Shown here one piece after another: positions 25,969 through 35,939 of a stretch of DNA of 64,000 nucleotides (position 1 is the stretch's first letter; every line of letters starts with the position of its first letter). The notes under the pieces are model-generated. The model was given only the letters and a program-made list of their open reading frames with translations. It had not been told where the DNA came from and made no database searches. Location of the stretch: the NCBI RefSeq assembly GCF_009807035.1, contig NZ_WUBI01000005.1:1-64000 (forward strand), read 5' to 3'. Origin of the DNA: Paenibacillus dendrobii. Its GTDB lineage: Bacteria > Bacillota > Bacilli > Paenibacillales > Paenibacillaceae. The position numbers and the translations under genes were made by a program.

Positions 25969-27246
25969 CTATACTCTTCCCAGTTTTGATATCAACTCTT
26001 TTTGCTGGAGGATATATTGCATCATGCCGGCTTGTACTTCCCACAAATGGCCTTTGGACCGATTCCGGTTATACTCCGTGATGGCGGATATCGCACTGTT
26101 CATCGTTTGTTCCAGGTTCGTACCTATGACAGTTTCATCCGGGCCAAGTCCGGTTTGAAGCCGCTTGATCACCTCCAACCAGCGGCTGTGAAGATCCGTC
26201 AGAACCTTGGTATTCTCAGCATCCAAGGCTGCGGGATTCTCTTGCCCCAGCAGACCCGCGGACAGTTGGCTCAGCTTCGATACCAGTTCGGAGCTCACGG
26301 TAAAATATTCATTAACGGTATCTGCTCCCCCGACGAATGTCATCTCACTTGCAGCAGGCAGCGAGATTTCCCTGACATATAAATCGAGCCCTTGAGCCTT
26401 CAACTGATTACTAAATAGCTTGGCCTGCTCTTGGTCTGTCGACATGCCGGCATAGACGCGGTTCTCCTGATCGGGATCTGCACCTGCGGCGATTCCGAGC
26501 TGCTGCAGCTCTTTTTGAGCCTGAAGCACCCGCTCCCCACTGCTGAATACACCATACTGGAGCATATAATAGGATTGTCTCTGGACTTGTACAGCCACTG
26601 GAGCTGCCTTGTCCGCTTCTGCCGGAGCCTTCGCCACGTTTTCCGTACTTGTCTTCACAGGACTCAAGGAAGCGCCGGAGCCATCCTTGAAAAAGGACAG
26701 CACGACGAAGCCAAACAGAGCTCCGGTCACGATGGCGCCTGTGACGGTACCGATGATTTTCCATGGAGAAGAAGGACGTCTTGGGCGGTATGTTGCATCC
26801 ACCAATTCAGGGTATACGGCATCTGCCAGGTTATGCAGATCATCCGTATGCTCCACATACCTATCATAGGGGTCAAAATCATATTCATATCCGTCATTCT
26901 GTTGATCGTACTGTTGATCGTACTGTTTGTCATCCTCTTCCTGATATGGCTGTGGACCCGCCAGCATTTCACTCCAAGGATCATCCTTATGAAAAGGATC
27001 CGACCAGCCCTGCATAGGACCCGGAATCACGTTCAAGTGATCCCGGTTTTTTTTCACACTTTCCTTTTCCTGCGTATGTTCAAGCCAGAAGGCGTGCTTG
27101 TCTTCGGAATGCCCCAAACGAGGATTATCCTGTCTCGCCTCTTTAGGCTTTTGCGGGGCGGACTTCTGTTCTTCCTGCGCAACATCGAGCTGACGGGAGC
27201 TTTCCTCATTGAAGCGGAAAGTCATTCTCGCTTTGTTCACTGTCAT
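25969..27246 (-). CDS. spoIIB: SPOR-domain membrane protein, SpoIIB-like
   Basis: A 425-residue bitopic protein: a long charged cytoplasmic N-terminus with an Asp/Tyr/Gln-rich stretch, one membrane segment (about 165-188) and an extracellular SPOR-like domain (about 225-300, MLQYGVFSSGERVLQAQKEL), then a helical tail. SPOR domains bind denuded glycan at division septa. B. subtilis spoIIB, which helps septal wall thinning during engulfment, lies at the same place between folC and maf. It is longer than B. subtilis SpoIIB (332), mainly in the N-terminus. ATG 27246 is chosen for its AAGGGTGAGG. Confidence 0.75.
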   Translation of the reverse strand: MTVNKARMTFRFNEESSRQLDVAQEEQKSAPQKPKEARQDNPRLGHSEDKHAFWLEHTQEKESVKKNRDHLNVIPGPMQGWSDPFHKDDPWSEMLAGPQPYQEEDDKQYDQQYDQQNDGYEYDFDPYDRYVEHTDDLHNLADAVYPELVDATYRPRRPSSPWKIIGTVTGAIVTGALFGFVVLSFFKDGSGASLSPVKTSTENVAKAPAEADKAAPVAVQVQRQSYYMLQYGVFSSGERVLQAQKELQQLGIAAGADPDQENRVYAGMSTDQEQAKLFSNQLKAQGLDLYVREISLPAASEMTFVGGADTVNEYFTVSSELVSKLSQLSAGLLGQENPAALDAENTKVLTDLHSRWLEVIKRLQTGLGPDETVIGTNLEQTMNSAISAITEYNRNRSKGHLWEVQAGMMQYILQQKELISKLGRV

Positions 27247-27350
27247 ACACCTCACCCTTGTCTCATTACAAAGTATATATGACAGATTGTCCGAAGTTAT
27301 GCCGCATGAACATCCCTAATTCGTCTACTCAAACGCAAAGCCGCATAAAT

Positions 27351-27392
27351 AAAAAAACTGCCCCACTCCGCAATAAATTACGGGTGAGACAG
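27351..27392 (-). terminator. terminator after murC
   Basis: A 12-13-bp stem with wobble pairs (27358-27370 with 27381-27392) and seven A on the plus strand, read as T on the minus strand. It ends the valS-folC-murC transcript. Confidence 0.75.
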
Positions 27393-27446
27393 CCTTTCCA
27401 ATCATTCAAATAACAAGCATATGTAAGCGTCGGCCCTAAATCAGGG

Positions 27447-28808
27447 CTATAGCTCCTTGGCCAGCTGATAACCGACCTTCCATATATCGCCGGCGCCCAT
27501 CGTGATCACGAGCGTTCCCGGCTGCATTCTTTGCTTCAGATCCAGCAGCACATCTTCCTTGGTAGGAAGATATCTTGCGCCGGCATTGCTGTTTTGAACA
27601 ATCAGTTCAACCAGCTTCGACGAATGCACGCCTTCGATCTGCTTCTCTCCCGCGGGCGAGAAAATATCCGTGATAATGACCTCATCAGCTTCGCTGAACG
27701 CCCGGCTAAAGGCATCGAGCAGGAAGAAGGTGCGAGTATAGCGCTGCGGCTGGAATACGGCGATGATCCGTTTACCTGTCGCTTTGGCTGCGCTGATCGT
27801 CGCTTCAATCTCCGTCGGGTGATGGGCATAATCGTCGATAATGAGAATATCGTTCTTTTCGCCGAGCACCTGGAAGCGGCGCTTGGCACCATGAAACTTG
27901 GATATCCCTACAACGATTTGCTCAAACGGAATGTCCGCCTTAAGACAAGAGATAACCGTCGCCATCGCATTATACACGTTATGACGGCCCGGTACCGACA
28001 ATTCTACCGTTCCGAGAAGAACTCCCTTGTGATTCATCTTAAACGAAACTTGACGATCGCCAAGCACCAGATCGGTTGCAGTATATTCCGCGTCCGTATC
28101 GATGCCGTACGTGGCTACCTGGCAGCGGATGCCCGGAATAATCGCTTGGATGTTGGCGTCATCTCCGCAGACCACGGCAGTACCGTCTTCCCGAATCTGA
28201 TTCAGAAACTGGACATATGCACCCTTCAGTTTTTCGAAGTCACCGTCATAGTTCTCCAGATGATCGGCTTCAATGTTGGTCACGATGCCTAGCCATGGAT
28301 GATACTGCAGGAACGAGCCATCGCTTTCATCGGCTTCCGCAACGACAAAGTCGCCTTTTCCAGCCTTCGCGTTCGTACCCACATTCATGATTTCTCCGCC
28401 GATAATGTACGTCGGATCGACCCCGCATTCTTCCATGACCAAAGCAATCATAGAGGACGTGGTCGTCTTCCCGTGCGCTCCGGCAACAGCTACGCCTTTA
28501 CGCTCATTCAGCAGTCTTGCAAGCATTTGGGAACGATGGATAATCGGAATATTAAGTTGTTCCGCTTCCACACGCTCCACGTTATCTTTGGACAAAGCCG
28601 TCGAATACACGACCAAATCCGCTCCATGTACCTGCTCGGCCGTATGTCCGATATAGATTTTGGCGCCTTTGGCAGCCAACTTTTCCGTTAATTCCTGGGA
28701 AGCCACATCCGAACCTGTGACCTTGTATCCCATTTCCAGCATAACCCGTGCAATGGCGCTCATCCCGTAGCCACCAATACCGATAAAATGAACATGTTCA
28801 GAATTCAA
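27447..28808 (-). CDS. murC: UDP-N-acetylmuramate-L-alanine ligase
   Basis: Adds L-alanine to UDP-MurNAc, the first step of the peptidoglycan stem peptide. Motifs: HFIGIGGYGMS at the N-terminus, the ATP loop AGAHGKTTTSSM, and DDYAHHPTEI in the C-terminal domain. The frame runs upstream through the end of folC. The best start is TTG at 28808, a few bases past the folC stop, giving about 453 residues. The TTG assignment is moderately sure. Confidence 0.92.
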   Translation of the reverse strand: MNSEHVHFIGIGGYGMSAIARVMLEMGYKVTGSDVASQELTEKLAAKGAKIYIGHTAEQVHGADLVVYSTALSKDNVERVEAEQLNIPIIHRSQMLARLLNERKGVAVAGAHGKTTTSSMIALVMEECGVDPTYIIGGEIMNVGTNAKAGKGDFVVAEADESDGSFLQYHPWLGIVTNIEADHLENYDGDFEKLKGAYVQFLNQIREDGTAVVCGDDANIQAIIPGIRCQVATYGIDTDAEYTATDLVLGDRQVSFKMNHKGVLLGTVELSVPGRHNVYNAMATVISCLKADIPFEQIVVGISKFHGAKRRFQVLGEKNDILIIDDYAHHPTEIEATISAAKATGKRIIAVFQPQRYTRTFFLLDAFSRAFSEADEVIITDIFSPAGEKQIEGVHSSKLVELIVQNSNAGARYLPTKEDVLLDLKQRMQPGTLVITMGAGDIWKVGYQLAKEL

Positions 28809-28815
28809 CAGATTT

Positions 28816-30186
28816 TCACCAACCTTTTTCAGAATCGGTCTGACCCAGCAGAGCGGCACGCACATCCGATATCAAATAAAGCGTGCCGGATACCACCGCC
28901 AAATCCTCCGCTTCTGTCCGTGACTTAAGTAGTTCTAGCGCGTTTTTCCAATCCGGTTCTACGATGATCTGCAAACCTGGTTTGCCGTAGGAATGCTTCA
29001 GCCCCTCCGCAATTTCATGCAGCGCTGCCGCGTCCATTTTTTTCCGGAAGTCCGGCTCGGTCAGGATAAGCGTATCCACTATAGGAAGTATATGCTTCAA
29101 GTAGGATTCATGATGCTTATTCGACAGCATTCCCATCATCAAATTTAAACGTTCATGCGGATAGTGCCGCTCAATGCTTTTCCGCAGGGATTCCGCACCC
29201 TCCGGGTTATGGGCTCCATCCAGCACGATCCGGGGCGAGCCCGAAATTTCCTCCATGCGTCCAGCCCAGACCGTCTCGCGGAATCCTTGTAAAATGTCCT
29301 CTTCATCCATAACGAAAGCCATGTATTGGCGAAGGATCTCCAGAGCCATCAGCGCCCCGGCCGCATTGGCGATCTGATGCTCCCCCTTCATCCCGATCTC
29401 AACATCATATTCATGGAAAGGGCCTTCGAAATGGAAGGATTGATACGGTCCCTGCTCACCCGTATATTCGTAAGTGAATTTTTCGCCAGCCAAATAGAGT
29501 GTTGTCCGGCATTCCTCTGCTTTTTTCCGCAGCAGTTCAATCACTTCCGGCTGCTGCACGCAGCTGACCACAGGCACGCCCGATTTGATAATGCCCGCTT
29601 TTTCAAAAGCGATCTGCTCTACGGTATCACCGAGAACATCGGTATGGTCCATCCCCACGTTGGTAATGATGGAAACCACCGGAAATACAATATTGGTTAC
29701 ATCCAGCCTTCCCCCAAGTCCGGTCTCCCATACGACAACATCCGGCACGCATTCCTCTGCGTAATACAAAATCGCAAGCGCCGTCGAAACCTCGAACATC
29801 GTAGGCGATCCCAGCTCGGTAGCAGCGATGTCCTTCACAATCGGATACAGGCGATTGGCAAGCGCCAGGAGGGTTTCCTCGGGAATATCCTCACCGTTAT
29901 ATTGAAAACGGTTCGTGAATTTGGTGATATAAGGGGATGTGAACGTCCCCACCGTGTAGCCGCTTTGCAAGAGAACCCGCGTCAAAAAAGCGCAGGTTGA
30001 ACCTTTGCCATTTGTGCCCGCAACATGGATGAACTTCAGACGCCGGTGAGGGTTATGAAGCAGCTCCATCATTTTTTCAATTCTTGACATACCCGGGCGG
30101 ATTCCAAAAGGAATCAGCCCGTTAATCCAGTCTACAGCTTCTGTATATGTGTTCAGGTACGCAGAGGCTTCAAATTGATCTCCCAT
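28816..30186 (-). CDS. folC: folylpolyglutamate synthase / dihydrofolate synthase
   Basis: A Mur-ligase-like enzyme that adds glutamate to folates. ATP loop HVAGTNGKGSTCAFL (about 56-70), the EVSTALAILYYAEECVPDVV region and LDGAHNPEG mark the family. ATG 30186, with GAAGGTG upstream, is preferred to a GTG four codons earlier. It lies between valS and murC. Confidence 0.94.
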   Translation of the reverse strand: MGDQFEASAYLNTYTEAVDWINGLIPFGIRPGMSRIEKMMELLHNPHRRLKFIHVAGTNGKGSTCAFLTRVLLQSGYTVGTFTSPYITKFTNRFQYNGEDIPEETLLALANRLYPIVKDIAATELGSPTMFEVSTALAILYYAEECVPDVVVWETGLGGRLDVTNIVFPVVSIITNVGMDHTDVLGDTVEQIAFEKAGIIKSGVPVVSCVQQPEVIELLRKKAEECRTTLYLAGEKFTYEYTGEQGPYQSFHFEGPFHEYDVEIGMKGEHQIANAAGALMALEILRQYMAFVMDEEDILQGFRETVWAGRMEEISGSPRIVLDGAHNPEGAESLRKSIERHYPHERLNLMMGMLSNKHHESYLKHILPIVDTLILTEPDFRKKMDAAALHEIAEGLKHSYGKPGLQIIVEPDWKNALELLKSRTEAEDLAVVSGTLYLISDVRAALLGQTDSEKGW

Positions 30187-30257
30187 TTGCCATTTCACCT
30201 TCTGAATTTATTTGGTCCAGGATGTAACGTTCCCCGGTCAATCGGTTAATCGTCCAA

Positions 30258-32924
30258 TTAACCCTTCAATTCTTCGATCCGAGCAATCACTTTGCTCCGT
30301 TTTTCAGAGTAGTCGGCCATCTTGGCTTTTTCCTCTTCAATGACCTTCTCCGGTGCCTTGGAAACAAAGCCCTGGTTACCAAGCTTCTTCTCCACACGCT
30401 CCACTTCACTGTTCAGATTCTTCAGTTCTTTCTCCAGACGAGCAATTTCCTGATCGATATCAATCAGACCCGCAAGCGGCAGATACAGCTCTGCGCCAGT
30501 AACTACAGCTGTCATCGCTTTATCCGGAATCTCAAGTCCAAGACCCGCTTCAAAGCTCGATGTGTTGCAGAAGCGCGAAACGTAAATCTCATTGCGTTTA
30601 ACCAGTTGAAGGATCTGATCGTCTCCTGCCTTCAACATCAGCTCGATCTTTTTGCTCATCGGCACATTGACTTCGGCCCGGATATTGCGCACCGCACGGA
30701 TGACATCCATCAGCAAGGACATTTCGCGCGCAGCCTCGCCATCCTCAAGAGCAGGATCGAATTCAGGCCATGCAGCCAAGGTGATCGTCTCGCCCTGATG
30801 CGGAAGATGCTGCCAAATCTCTTCGGAGATAAACGGCATAAATGGATGTATCATGCGGAGCGTACGGTCAAGCACGTAGGAGAGCACCGATTTCGTCGTG
30901 TTCTTCGCAGCTTCGTCTTCCCCGTAAAGGGACAGTTTGGAGAATTCGATATACCAGTCGCAGAGGTCATCCCAAATGAAGTTATACAGCAGGCGGCCTG
31001 TTTCACCAAATTCATAGGCATCTATTAGACGCGTAATGTCACGGGAAGTTTCGTTCAAACGGTGCAGAATCCAACGGTCAGCCGTGCTGAGCTCGCCACT
31101 TATGTCAATGTCGTCATAAGTGAAGCCTTCCAGGTTCATCAAGGCAAAACGCGATGCATTCCAGATTTTGTTGGCGAAGTTCCGAGCCTGCTCCACGCGT
31201 TCCCACCGGAAGCGCAGATCCTGTCCCGGCGTACTGCTGGTGGAAATCATATAACGCATAGCGTCAGCACCGTACTGTTCAATAACATCCAAAGGATCTA
31301 CACCGTTCCCAAGGGATTTGGACATCTTCTTGCCTTCCGGATCACGAACCAAACCATGCATCAGCACGTCCTTGAACGGGATCTCTCCGGTAAATTCAAG
31401 CGCCGTGAAAATCATCCGGGCAACCCAGAAGTAAATGATATCGTAGCCGGTAACCAATACGTCTGTCGGATAGTAACGTTTCAGATCTTCAGTTTGATCC
31501 GGCCAGCCCAGCGTAGAGAACGGCCACAATGCCGAACTGAACCAGGTATCAAGTACATCCTCATCCTGACGAAGCTCTGTGCTGCCGCATTTGGAGCACT
31601 TCGTTACATCGTCATGAGCCACATGAATCTCGCCGCAGGATTCGCAGTACCACGCCGGGATCCGGTGTCCCCACCAAAGCTGACGGGAAATACACCAATC
31701 GCGGACATTCTCGATCCAGTTCAGATACGTTTTCTCGAAACGGTCTGGTACAAAGTTTACGCCTTTGCCTGATTTTTGCGCTTCGATGGCGGCTTCGGCC
31801 AGCGGCTGCATTTTAACGAACCACTGCGTGGACAGATAAGGCTCTACAACAGCGCCCGTACGTTCACTATGACCAACCTGGTGAAGATGGTCTTCAACTT
31901 TGATCAGAACGCCTTGATCCTTCAGATCTTGAACGATCTGCTTGCGGCAGTCGCTGCGATCCATGCCCTGATATTTGCCGGCCAGCTCATTCATGGTACC
32001 CGTCTCATCCATCACCGTAATTTGCGGCAGGTCATGACGCAGGCCAACTTCAAAGTCGTTCGGATCATGGGAAGGCGTTATTTTAACGGCGCCGCTTCCA
32101 AACTCCTTATCAACGTACTCATCGGCAATAATCGGAATTTCGCGTCCTACGATCGGCAGAACGAGCATCTTTCCGATCATGTCCTTGTAGCGCTCATCCT
32201 TCGGATGAACGGCTACGGCCGAATCTCCGAGCATGGTTTCCGGACGCGTCGTTGCAACCGTAATATGTCCGCTTCCGTCTTTGAGTGGATAGGAAAGGTG
32301 ATACAAATGTCCTTGAACCTCTTTGTATTCTACCTCGATATCCGAAAGCGCGGTACGGGCAGCCGGATCCCAATTGATAATGCGTTTACCGCGATAAATC
32401 AGCCCTTTTTCATGCAGCTTTACGAAAACCTCGCGCACGGCTTTGGACAGGCCTTCATCCAATGTAAAACGTTCTCTGGAGTAATCCAGGGAAAATCCCA
32501 TCTTCGCCCACTGCTCATGAATGGTATCCGCATACTTGTCTTTCCACTCCCATACCTTTTCCAGGAATTTCTCCCTTCCTAGGTCGTAGCGGGTAACACC
32601 TTCCTCGCGAAGCTTCTGCTCTACCTTCGTCTGGGTGGCAATGCCTGCATGGTCCGAGCCCGGAAGCCATAGCGCATCAAAACCTTGCATCCGCTTGGTG
32701 CGGATCAGGATATCCTGCAGCGTAAAATCCAACGCGTGCCCGATGTGAAGCATGCCTGTAACGTTCGGAGGCGGAATCACAATTGTATAAGGCTTCGCGT
32801 CCTGCCGTTGACCAGCCTTGAAAAACTCCCCATTGATCCAGTATTTGTACCATTTTTCTTCGGCTGCCTTCGGGTCATATGTCGTCGGCATCTCTGTCGT
32901 TAATTTGTTGTCCTGCTCAGTCAT
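30258..32924 (-). CDS. valS: valyl-tRNA synthetase
   Basis: An 888-residue class I synthetase. The HIGH motif is in PNVTGMLHIGHALD and KMSKS in GKKMSKSLGNG. An editing domain lies between the halves of the catalytic domain, and a Cys4 zinc element (CESCGEIH ... CSKCGS) is present. The C-terminal coiled coil (about 815-885) contacts tRNA. Controlled by the T-box leader upstream. Confidence 0.97.
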   Translation of the reverse strand: MTEQDNKLTTEMPTTYDPKAAEEKWYKYWINGEFFKAGQRQDAKPYTIVIPPPNVTGMLHIGHALDFTLQDILIRTKRMQGFDALWLPGSDHAGIATQTKVEQKLREEGVTRYDLGREKFLEKVWEWKDKYADTIHEQWAKMGFSLDYSRERFTLDEGLSKAVREVFVKLHEKGLIYRGKRIINWDPAARTALSDIEVEYKEVQGHLYHLSYPLKDGSGHITVATTRPETMLGDSAVAVHPKDERYKDMIGKMLVLPIVGREIPIIADEYVDKEFGSGAVKITPSHDPNDFEVGLRHDLPQITVMDETGTMNELAGKYQGMDRSDCRKQIVQDLKDQGVLIKVEDHLHQVGHSERTGAVVEPYLSTQWFVKMQPLAEAAIEAQKSGKGVNFVPDRFEKTYLNWIENVRDWCISRQLWWGHRIPAWYCESCGEIHVAHDDVTKCSKCGSTELRQDEDVLDTWFSSALWPFSTLGWPDQTEDLKRYYPTDVLVTGYDIIYFWVARMIFTALEFTGEIPFKDVLMHGLVRDPEGKKMSKSLGNGVDPLDVIEQYGADAMRYMISTSSTPGQDLRFRWERVEQARNFANKIWNASRFALMNLEGFTYDDIDISGELSTADRWILHRLNETSRDITRLIDAYEFGETGRLLYNFIWDDLCDWYIEFSKLSLYGEDEAAKNTTKSVLSYVLDRTLRMIHPFMPFISEEIWQHLPHQGETITLAAWPEFDPALEDGEAAREMSLLMDVIRAVRNIRAEVNVPMSKKIELMLKAGDDQILQLVKRNEIYVSRFCNTSSFEAGLGLEIPDKAMTAVVTGAELYLPLAGLIDIDQEIARLEKELKNLNSEVERVEKKLGNQGFVSKAPEKVIEEEKAKMADYSEKRSKVIARIEELKG

Positions 32925-32962
32925 ATTTGCATTCCTCCATCACAAGATCAGCTTTTTGTTTA

Positions 32963-33290
32963 GAAAAACCAAAAAAGCCCTTCGTCCTCAAAGGACGAAA
33001 GGCTGTTCTTTCGCGGTACCACCTTTGTTTCGCGTATGCCTGTGAAAAAAAACATCGTAGGCATCAGGCCATCTGTCCGAAGACCGATTGCTTCTCATGT
33101 ACGCGACACTTCATGCAGATAACGGCTGCAGCCGGTCATACCCTAACCCGATATGTATCACGGGATCAAGCAGACAACTCCCGGGCGACTTCGGCTGAAA
33201 CAGCATCCTGCGGAATCTCACAGCGCAGCAATTCCACTCTCTGAAGGGCATGTCATCCTACTCTTCCCGATCATCGTTCTTAAAAAATAT
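32963..33290 (-). ncRNA. T-box leader RNA of valS
   Basis: The minus strand carries the T-box core GGTGGTACCGCG (33012-33023) with the UGGU bulge that reads the tRNA acceptor end. The terminator (32971-33003) follows and overlaps the antiterminator region. A long stem I lies upstream; a GUC valine codon at 33187-33189, in CCGAAGUCGCC, is the probable specifier. Uncharged tRNA-Val should stabilise the antiterminator and raise valS expression. Confidence 0.93.
32971..33003 (-). terminator. regulated terminator of the valS T-box
   Basis: An 11-12-bp stem (32977-32988 with 32992-33003) with one G-U pair and six T on the minus strand. It is mutually exclusive with the T-box antiterminator. Confidence 0.9.
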
Positions 33291-33296
33291 ATGATT

Positions 33297-33325
33297 ATCA
33301 TAACTTGGTTGTTGACTTAAGTCAA
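33297..33325 (-). promoter_or_regulatory. promoter of the valS-folC-murC operon
   Basis: -35 TTGACT (33320-33325) and -10 TATGAT (33297-33302), 17 bp apart on the minus strand. The -35 lies inside the 16-bp palindrome GTTGACTTAAGTCAAC (33311-33326). Confidence 0.82.
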
Positions 33326-33421
33326 CATAGCTTGGTTTTTGTTGCATAACCGCATAATTGCCTGTTGCATTTATTATTATCATATGTATGATTCTTAAAC
33401 AGGAGTTCCGGGCCAAAGCAC

Positions 33422-33458
33422 AAAAAAGCGCCCGGCTTCTTCTTGAAGCGCCGGACGC
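33422..33458 (-). terminator. terminator after spoVID
   Basis: A GC-rich stem (33428-33439 with 33445-33458, with a small bulge) and six T on the minus strand, just past the spoVID stop. Confidence 0.82.
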
Positions 33459-33486
33459 CTTTTCATGCTCATGTTCATACTCATTC

Positions 33487-34776
33487 TTACGGAATGTACA
33501 GAATCTGGCCTTCCTCAATGGTCTGTTCGGCCAGCCGGTTGTAGAGCAATATTTCACGGGCGCTGAGCTGGTAACGGTTCGCGATCGTCTCAAGCGTTTC
33601 CTCCCGCTGCACGATGCAAAGCCGTACTTTGCGGAATTGATTTTTTTCAGTGCTGCTTCCAAGAAACAGATTCTGCCACTGGATTTCATCACTTCCGGTT
33701 GCTTCGCGTTCCGCCTCTTCCTTCTGGGCCTCTTCCGACACCGCTTGCTGCTCCTGCTCTTTCAAGGAACGGCTCGAAGCCAAAATCGAGGAGAAACCGA
33801 TGGCTTCCTGATCATTAGTTTTCGCTTCTTTTTTGCTGCCGAGGGCGATCCGCATTTCACGATCATCCGATGCTTCTTCCTGCGGAACGGATTCCTGGTG
33901 AAAAGCGTTGAACGGAAAAACAGGCTCCTGATCAATGGAGGTCAAGTAGATATCCGTTTCCTGTTCCCCATCCGCCTGAACGGCCGTGTTGTCCGGGTGT
34001 AACAGCTCCGCCTCATCTTCGTGCTCGAAATGCCAAGCATTCGAAGACGCCTTAATCCCGCTGCGTTCCGAGGATTCCTTGTCCGTATGTAGCGCGGCGG
34101 GAGAAGCTTCTTCCTCAGCTGCCGGCGTCTCATCAACCGTCCGCTGCTGTGCAGCCGTTTGAGACTCGGGCGGGATCTCCGAAAATCCGGTGGCTTCAAC
34201 CCCTTCAGGGACGATAAAGCTTTCCGCAGCATATATCGGGGCAGCGTTGCCTTCTGCCGCACCGGCATTGCTCGCTTCCCTGATCCCTGCCTCATCCGCG
34301 CCGCCCTCCTCTTCTAAGAAAGCTGCCAGAAGGGGATCGGTGGCCGGATCCTCCGACGCATGTACAACCGTAAATTCATCGGCATTCCATGAGGCAGCCG
34401 GGTCGCTCACTGCTGATTCAATTCCCCGAAGCGAGAGCACCCCCGTGATGTTCAGGCTTCGTTTGGACAATAGATCTACGTCAAAGTTTTCAATCTCAAC
34501 GGCAATCTCGTCCAGCGAAGACACTCGGTTTGTAGGTACGGTAATTTCCACTGGGATGAAATGCTCCAGACGCTGCGTTCCGTCCTCCTCCCCATCGCCT
34601 CTGTACAAACCGCTGAGAAGCAAGTGGCCGCGAAGCGCGATCTGCTCCCCTTGGCTGATGACCTGAATATGAGGCAGCAGTTCGATTTCTTCCAGCTCGG
34701 CAATCCCAGACACATCTTCCGTTAGATGAATTCGTTCATAAATATCAAAGCGCAAACCGTAGGACTGGTCAAACAC
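33487..34776 (-). CDS. spoVID: SpoVID-like spore coat assembly protein
   Basis: A 429-residue acidic protein. The N-terminal beta-rich SpoVID domain (about 1-150, FDIYERIHLTEDVSGIAELEE) is followed by a long low-complexity Glu/Ala/Ser region and a single C-terminal LysM domain (about 384-429). SpoVID helps the coat encase the forespore and partners SafA. B. subtilis spoVID also lies between hemL and valS. GTG start with AAGGAGG upstream. No sigma-E promoter is clear in the 260-bp gap upstream (34777-35036), which otherwise holds only a 7-bp inverted repeat near 34921-34942. Confidence 0.85.
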   Translation of the reverse strand: MFDQSYGLRFDIYERIHLTEDVSGIAELEEIELLPHIQVISQGEQIALRGHLLLSGLYRGDGEEDGTQRLEHFIPVEITVPTNRVSSLDEIAVEIENFDVDLLSKRSLNITGVLSLRGIESAVSDPAASWNADEFTVVHASEDPATDPLLAAFLEEEGGADEAGIREASNAGAAEGNAAPIYAAESFIVPEGVEATGFSEIPPESQTAAQQRTVDETPAAEEEASPAALHTDKESSERSGIKASSNAWHFEHEDEAELLHPDNTAVQADGEQETDIYLTSIDQEPVFPFNAFHQESVPQEEASDDREMRIALGSKKEAKTNDQEAIGFSSILASSRSLKEQEQQAVSEEAQKEEAEREATGSDEIQWQNLFLGSSTEKNQFRKVRLCIVQREETLETIANRYQLSAREILLYNRLAEQTIEEGQILYIP

Positions 34777-35036
34777 AGATAATGTCCTCCTTTCGGCATA
34801 TTTCTAACCATGAGCCTGCTCACGGCATGAGCCCCAAAATGCGTTACTCATTCTATTTATATGCTCCAAATAGGAGGGCATTCCAGTTTTGCACCTGTCA
34901 CGCGGTTTGTGCCGAGATTTTTTAGCGATGTAAGAGTCGCTAAAGTGACGTATCGCTCTAATGATCGATTGTCATATCCAAATTTTCCTGAACGCATCCC
35001 CTCGTCGCAAATAAATTCGAAGCCGAAACTATTTGC

Positions 35037-35939
35037 TTATGAAGTCTTGCTGAGCTCGCTATGAAGCTGCTTCAGATCTTCTGGCCAAGGATCTGTGATC
35101 TCAATCCGTTCTCCCGTGAACGGATGGGAAAATGCCAGACGTTCACCATGAAGCGCCTGTCTTCCGATCAGAGCGGTGCTGCCGCCATACATTGAATCCC
35201 CCAGCAGCGGATGCCCCAAATGGCTGAGATGGACGCGGATCTGATGCGTACGGCCCGTTTCCAGCTCCAAATGCACCAGTGAAGAATTTTTATACACCTC
35301 GCCAACACGCACATGCGTAACAGCGTTTTGTCCTGCCATGGATACTCGTCTGCGCTGCTTGTGATGTCGGTCTTTACCGATCGGCAAATCAATGACGGAC
35401 AACTCAGCGGATACCTTTCCCTGTACAAAGGCAGCATAGCTGCGGGCTATGCGTTTGTTACGCATATCTTCGTCAAGCTTTAACTGTGCCCATTCGTTTT
35501 TGGCGTACAAGACAGGTCCGGACGTATGTTGATCCAGCCTGTGGATATGCCTCACTGAAATCTCTTCTCCCTGCATCTGAACATGCGCAGCAACCACATG
35601 ATCCAGCGTCGGATCCATCTCGCCTTTTCGCCCATCGGGATGGATGTTCATGCCCGCCGGCTTATGCACAACCAAACAGAAATCATCCTCATACAAAACC
35701 TCTATCTCCCGCCATATCGGTTCAATTCCCGCCGGTTGAACAGGAAAGAGGGCCAGCCGCAGCCGGTCCCCTCTCCACTCCATTCCTTTATTGGCACGCA
35801 GATGCTTCAGAAGCTTTTCCGGCATTCCAAGCGTTTCAAGCAGCCAGGCTGCCGTAGCTTCGTCCCGATTATCAGCTCTGCTCATGGCTTTTCCGGGAGC
35901 CAGTTCCAGCCACTGGCCACGGCGTGTCCACGTGTTCAC
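35037..35939 (-). CDS. RluA-family pseudouridine synthase
   Basis: A 300-residue enzyme that isomerises uridine in RNA. The RluA motif appears as HIHRLDQHTSG, with the catalytic aspartate in HRLD. Most relatives have HRLDRDTSG, so this is a slight variant. There is no clear S4 domain. The GTG start overlaps the hemL stop by four bases, so it is the last gene of the haem operon. The target nucleotide (23S rRNA or tRNA) cannot be told. Confidence 0.88.
   Translation of the reverse strand: MNTWTRRGQWLELAPGKAMSRADNRDEATAAWLLETLGMPEKLLKHLRANKGMEWRGDRLRLALFPVQPAGIEPIWREIEVLYEDDFCLVVHKPAGMNIHPDGRKGEMDPTLDHVVAAHVQMQGEEISVRHIHRLDQHTSGPVLYAKNEWAQLKLDEDMRNKRIARSYAAFVQGKVSAELSVIDLPIGKDRHHKQRRRVSMAGQNAVTHVRVGEVYKNSSLVHLELETGRTHQIRVHLSHLGHPLLGDSMYGGSTALIGRQALHGERLAFSHPFTGERIEITDPWPEDLKQLHSELSKTS

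Noticed and set aside
26431..27282. 283-codon plus-strand open frame opposite spoIIB
   Set aside because: Antisense shadow with Ile/Leu/Val runs produced by the complement of Asp/Gln repeats.
33258..33692. 144-codon minus-strand frame at the end of spoVID
   Set aside because: It overlaps the spoVID LysM region in another frame and runs through the terminator and the valS promoter.
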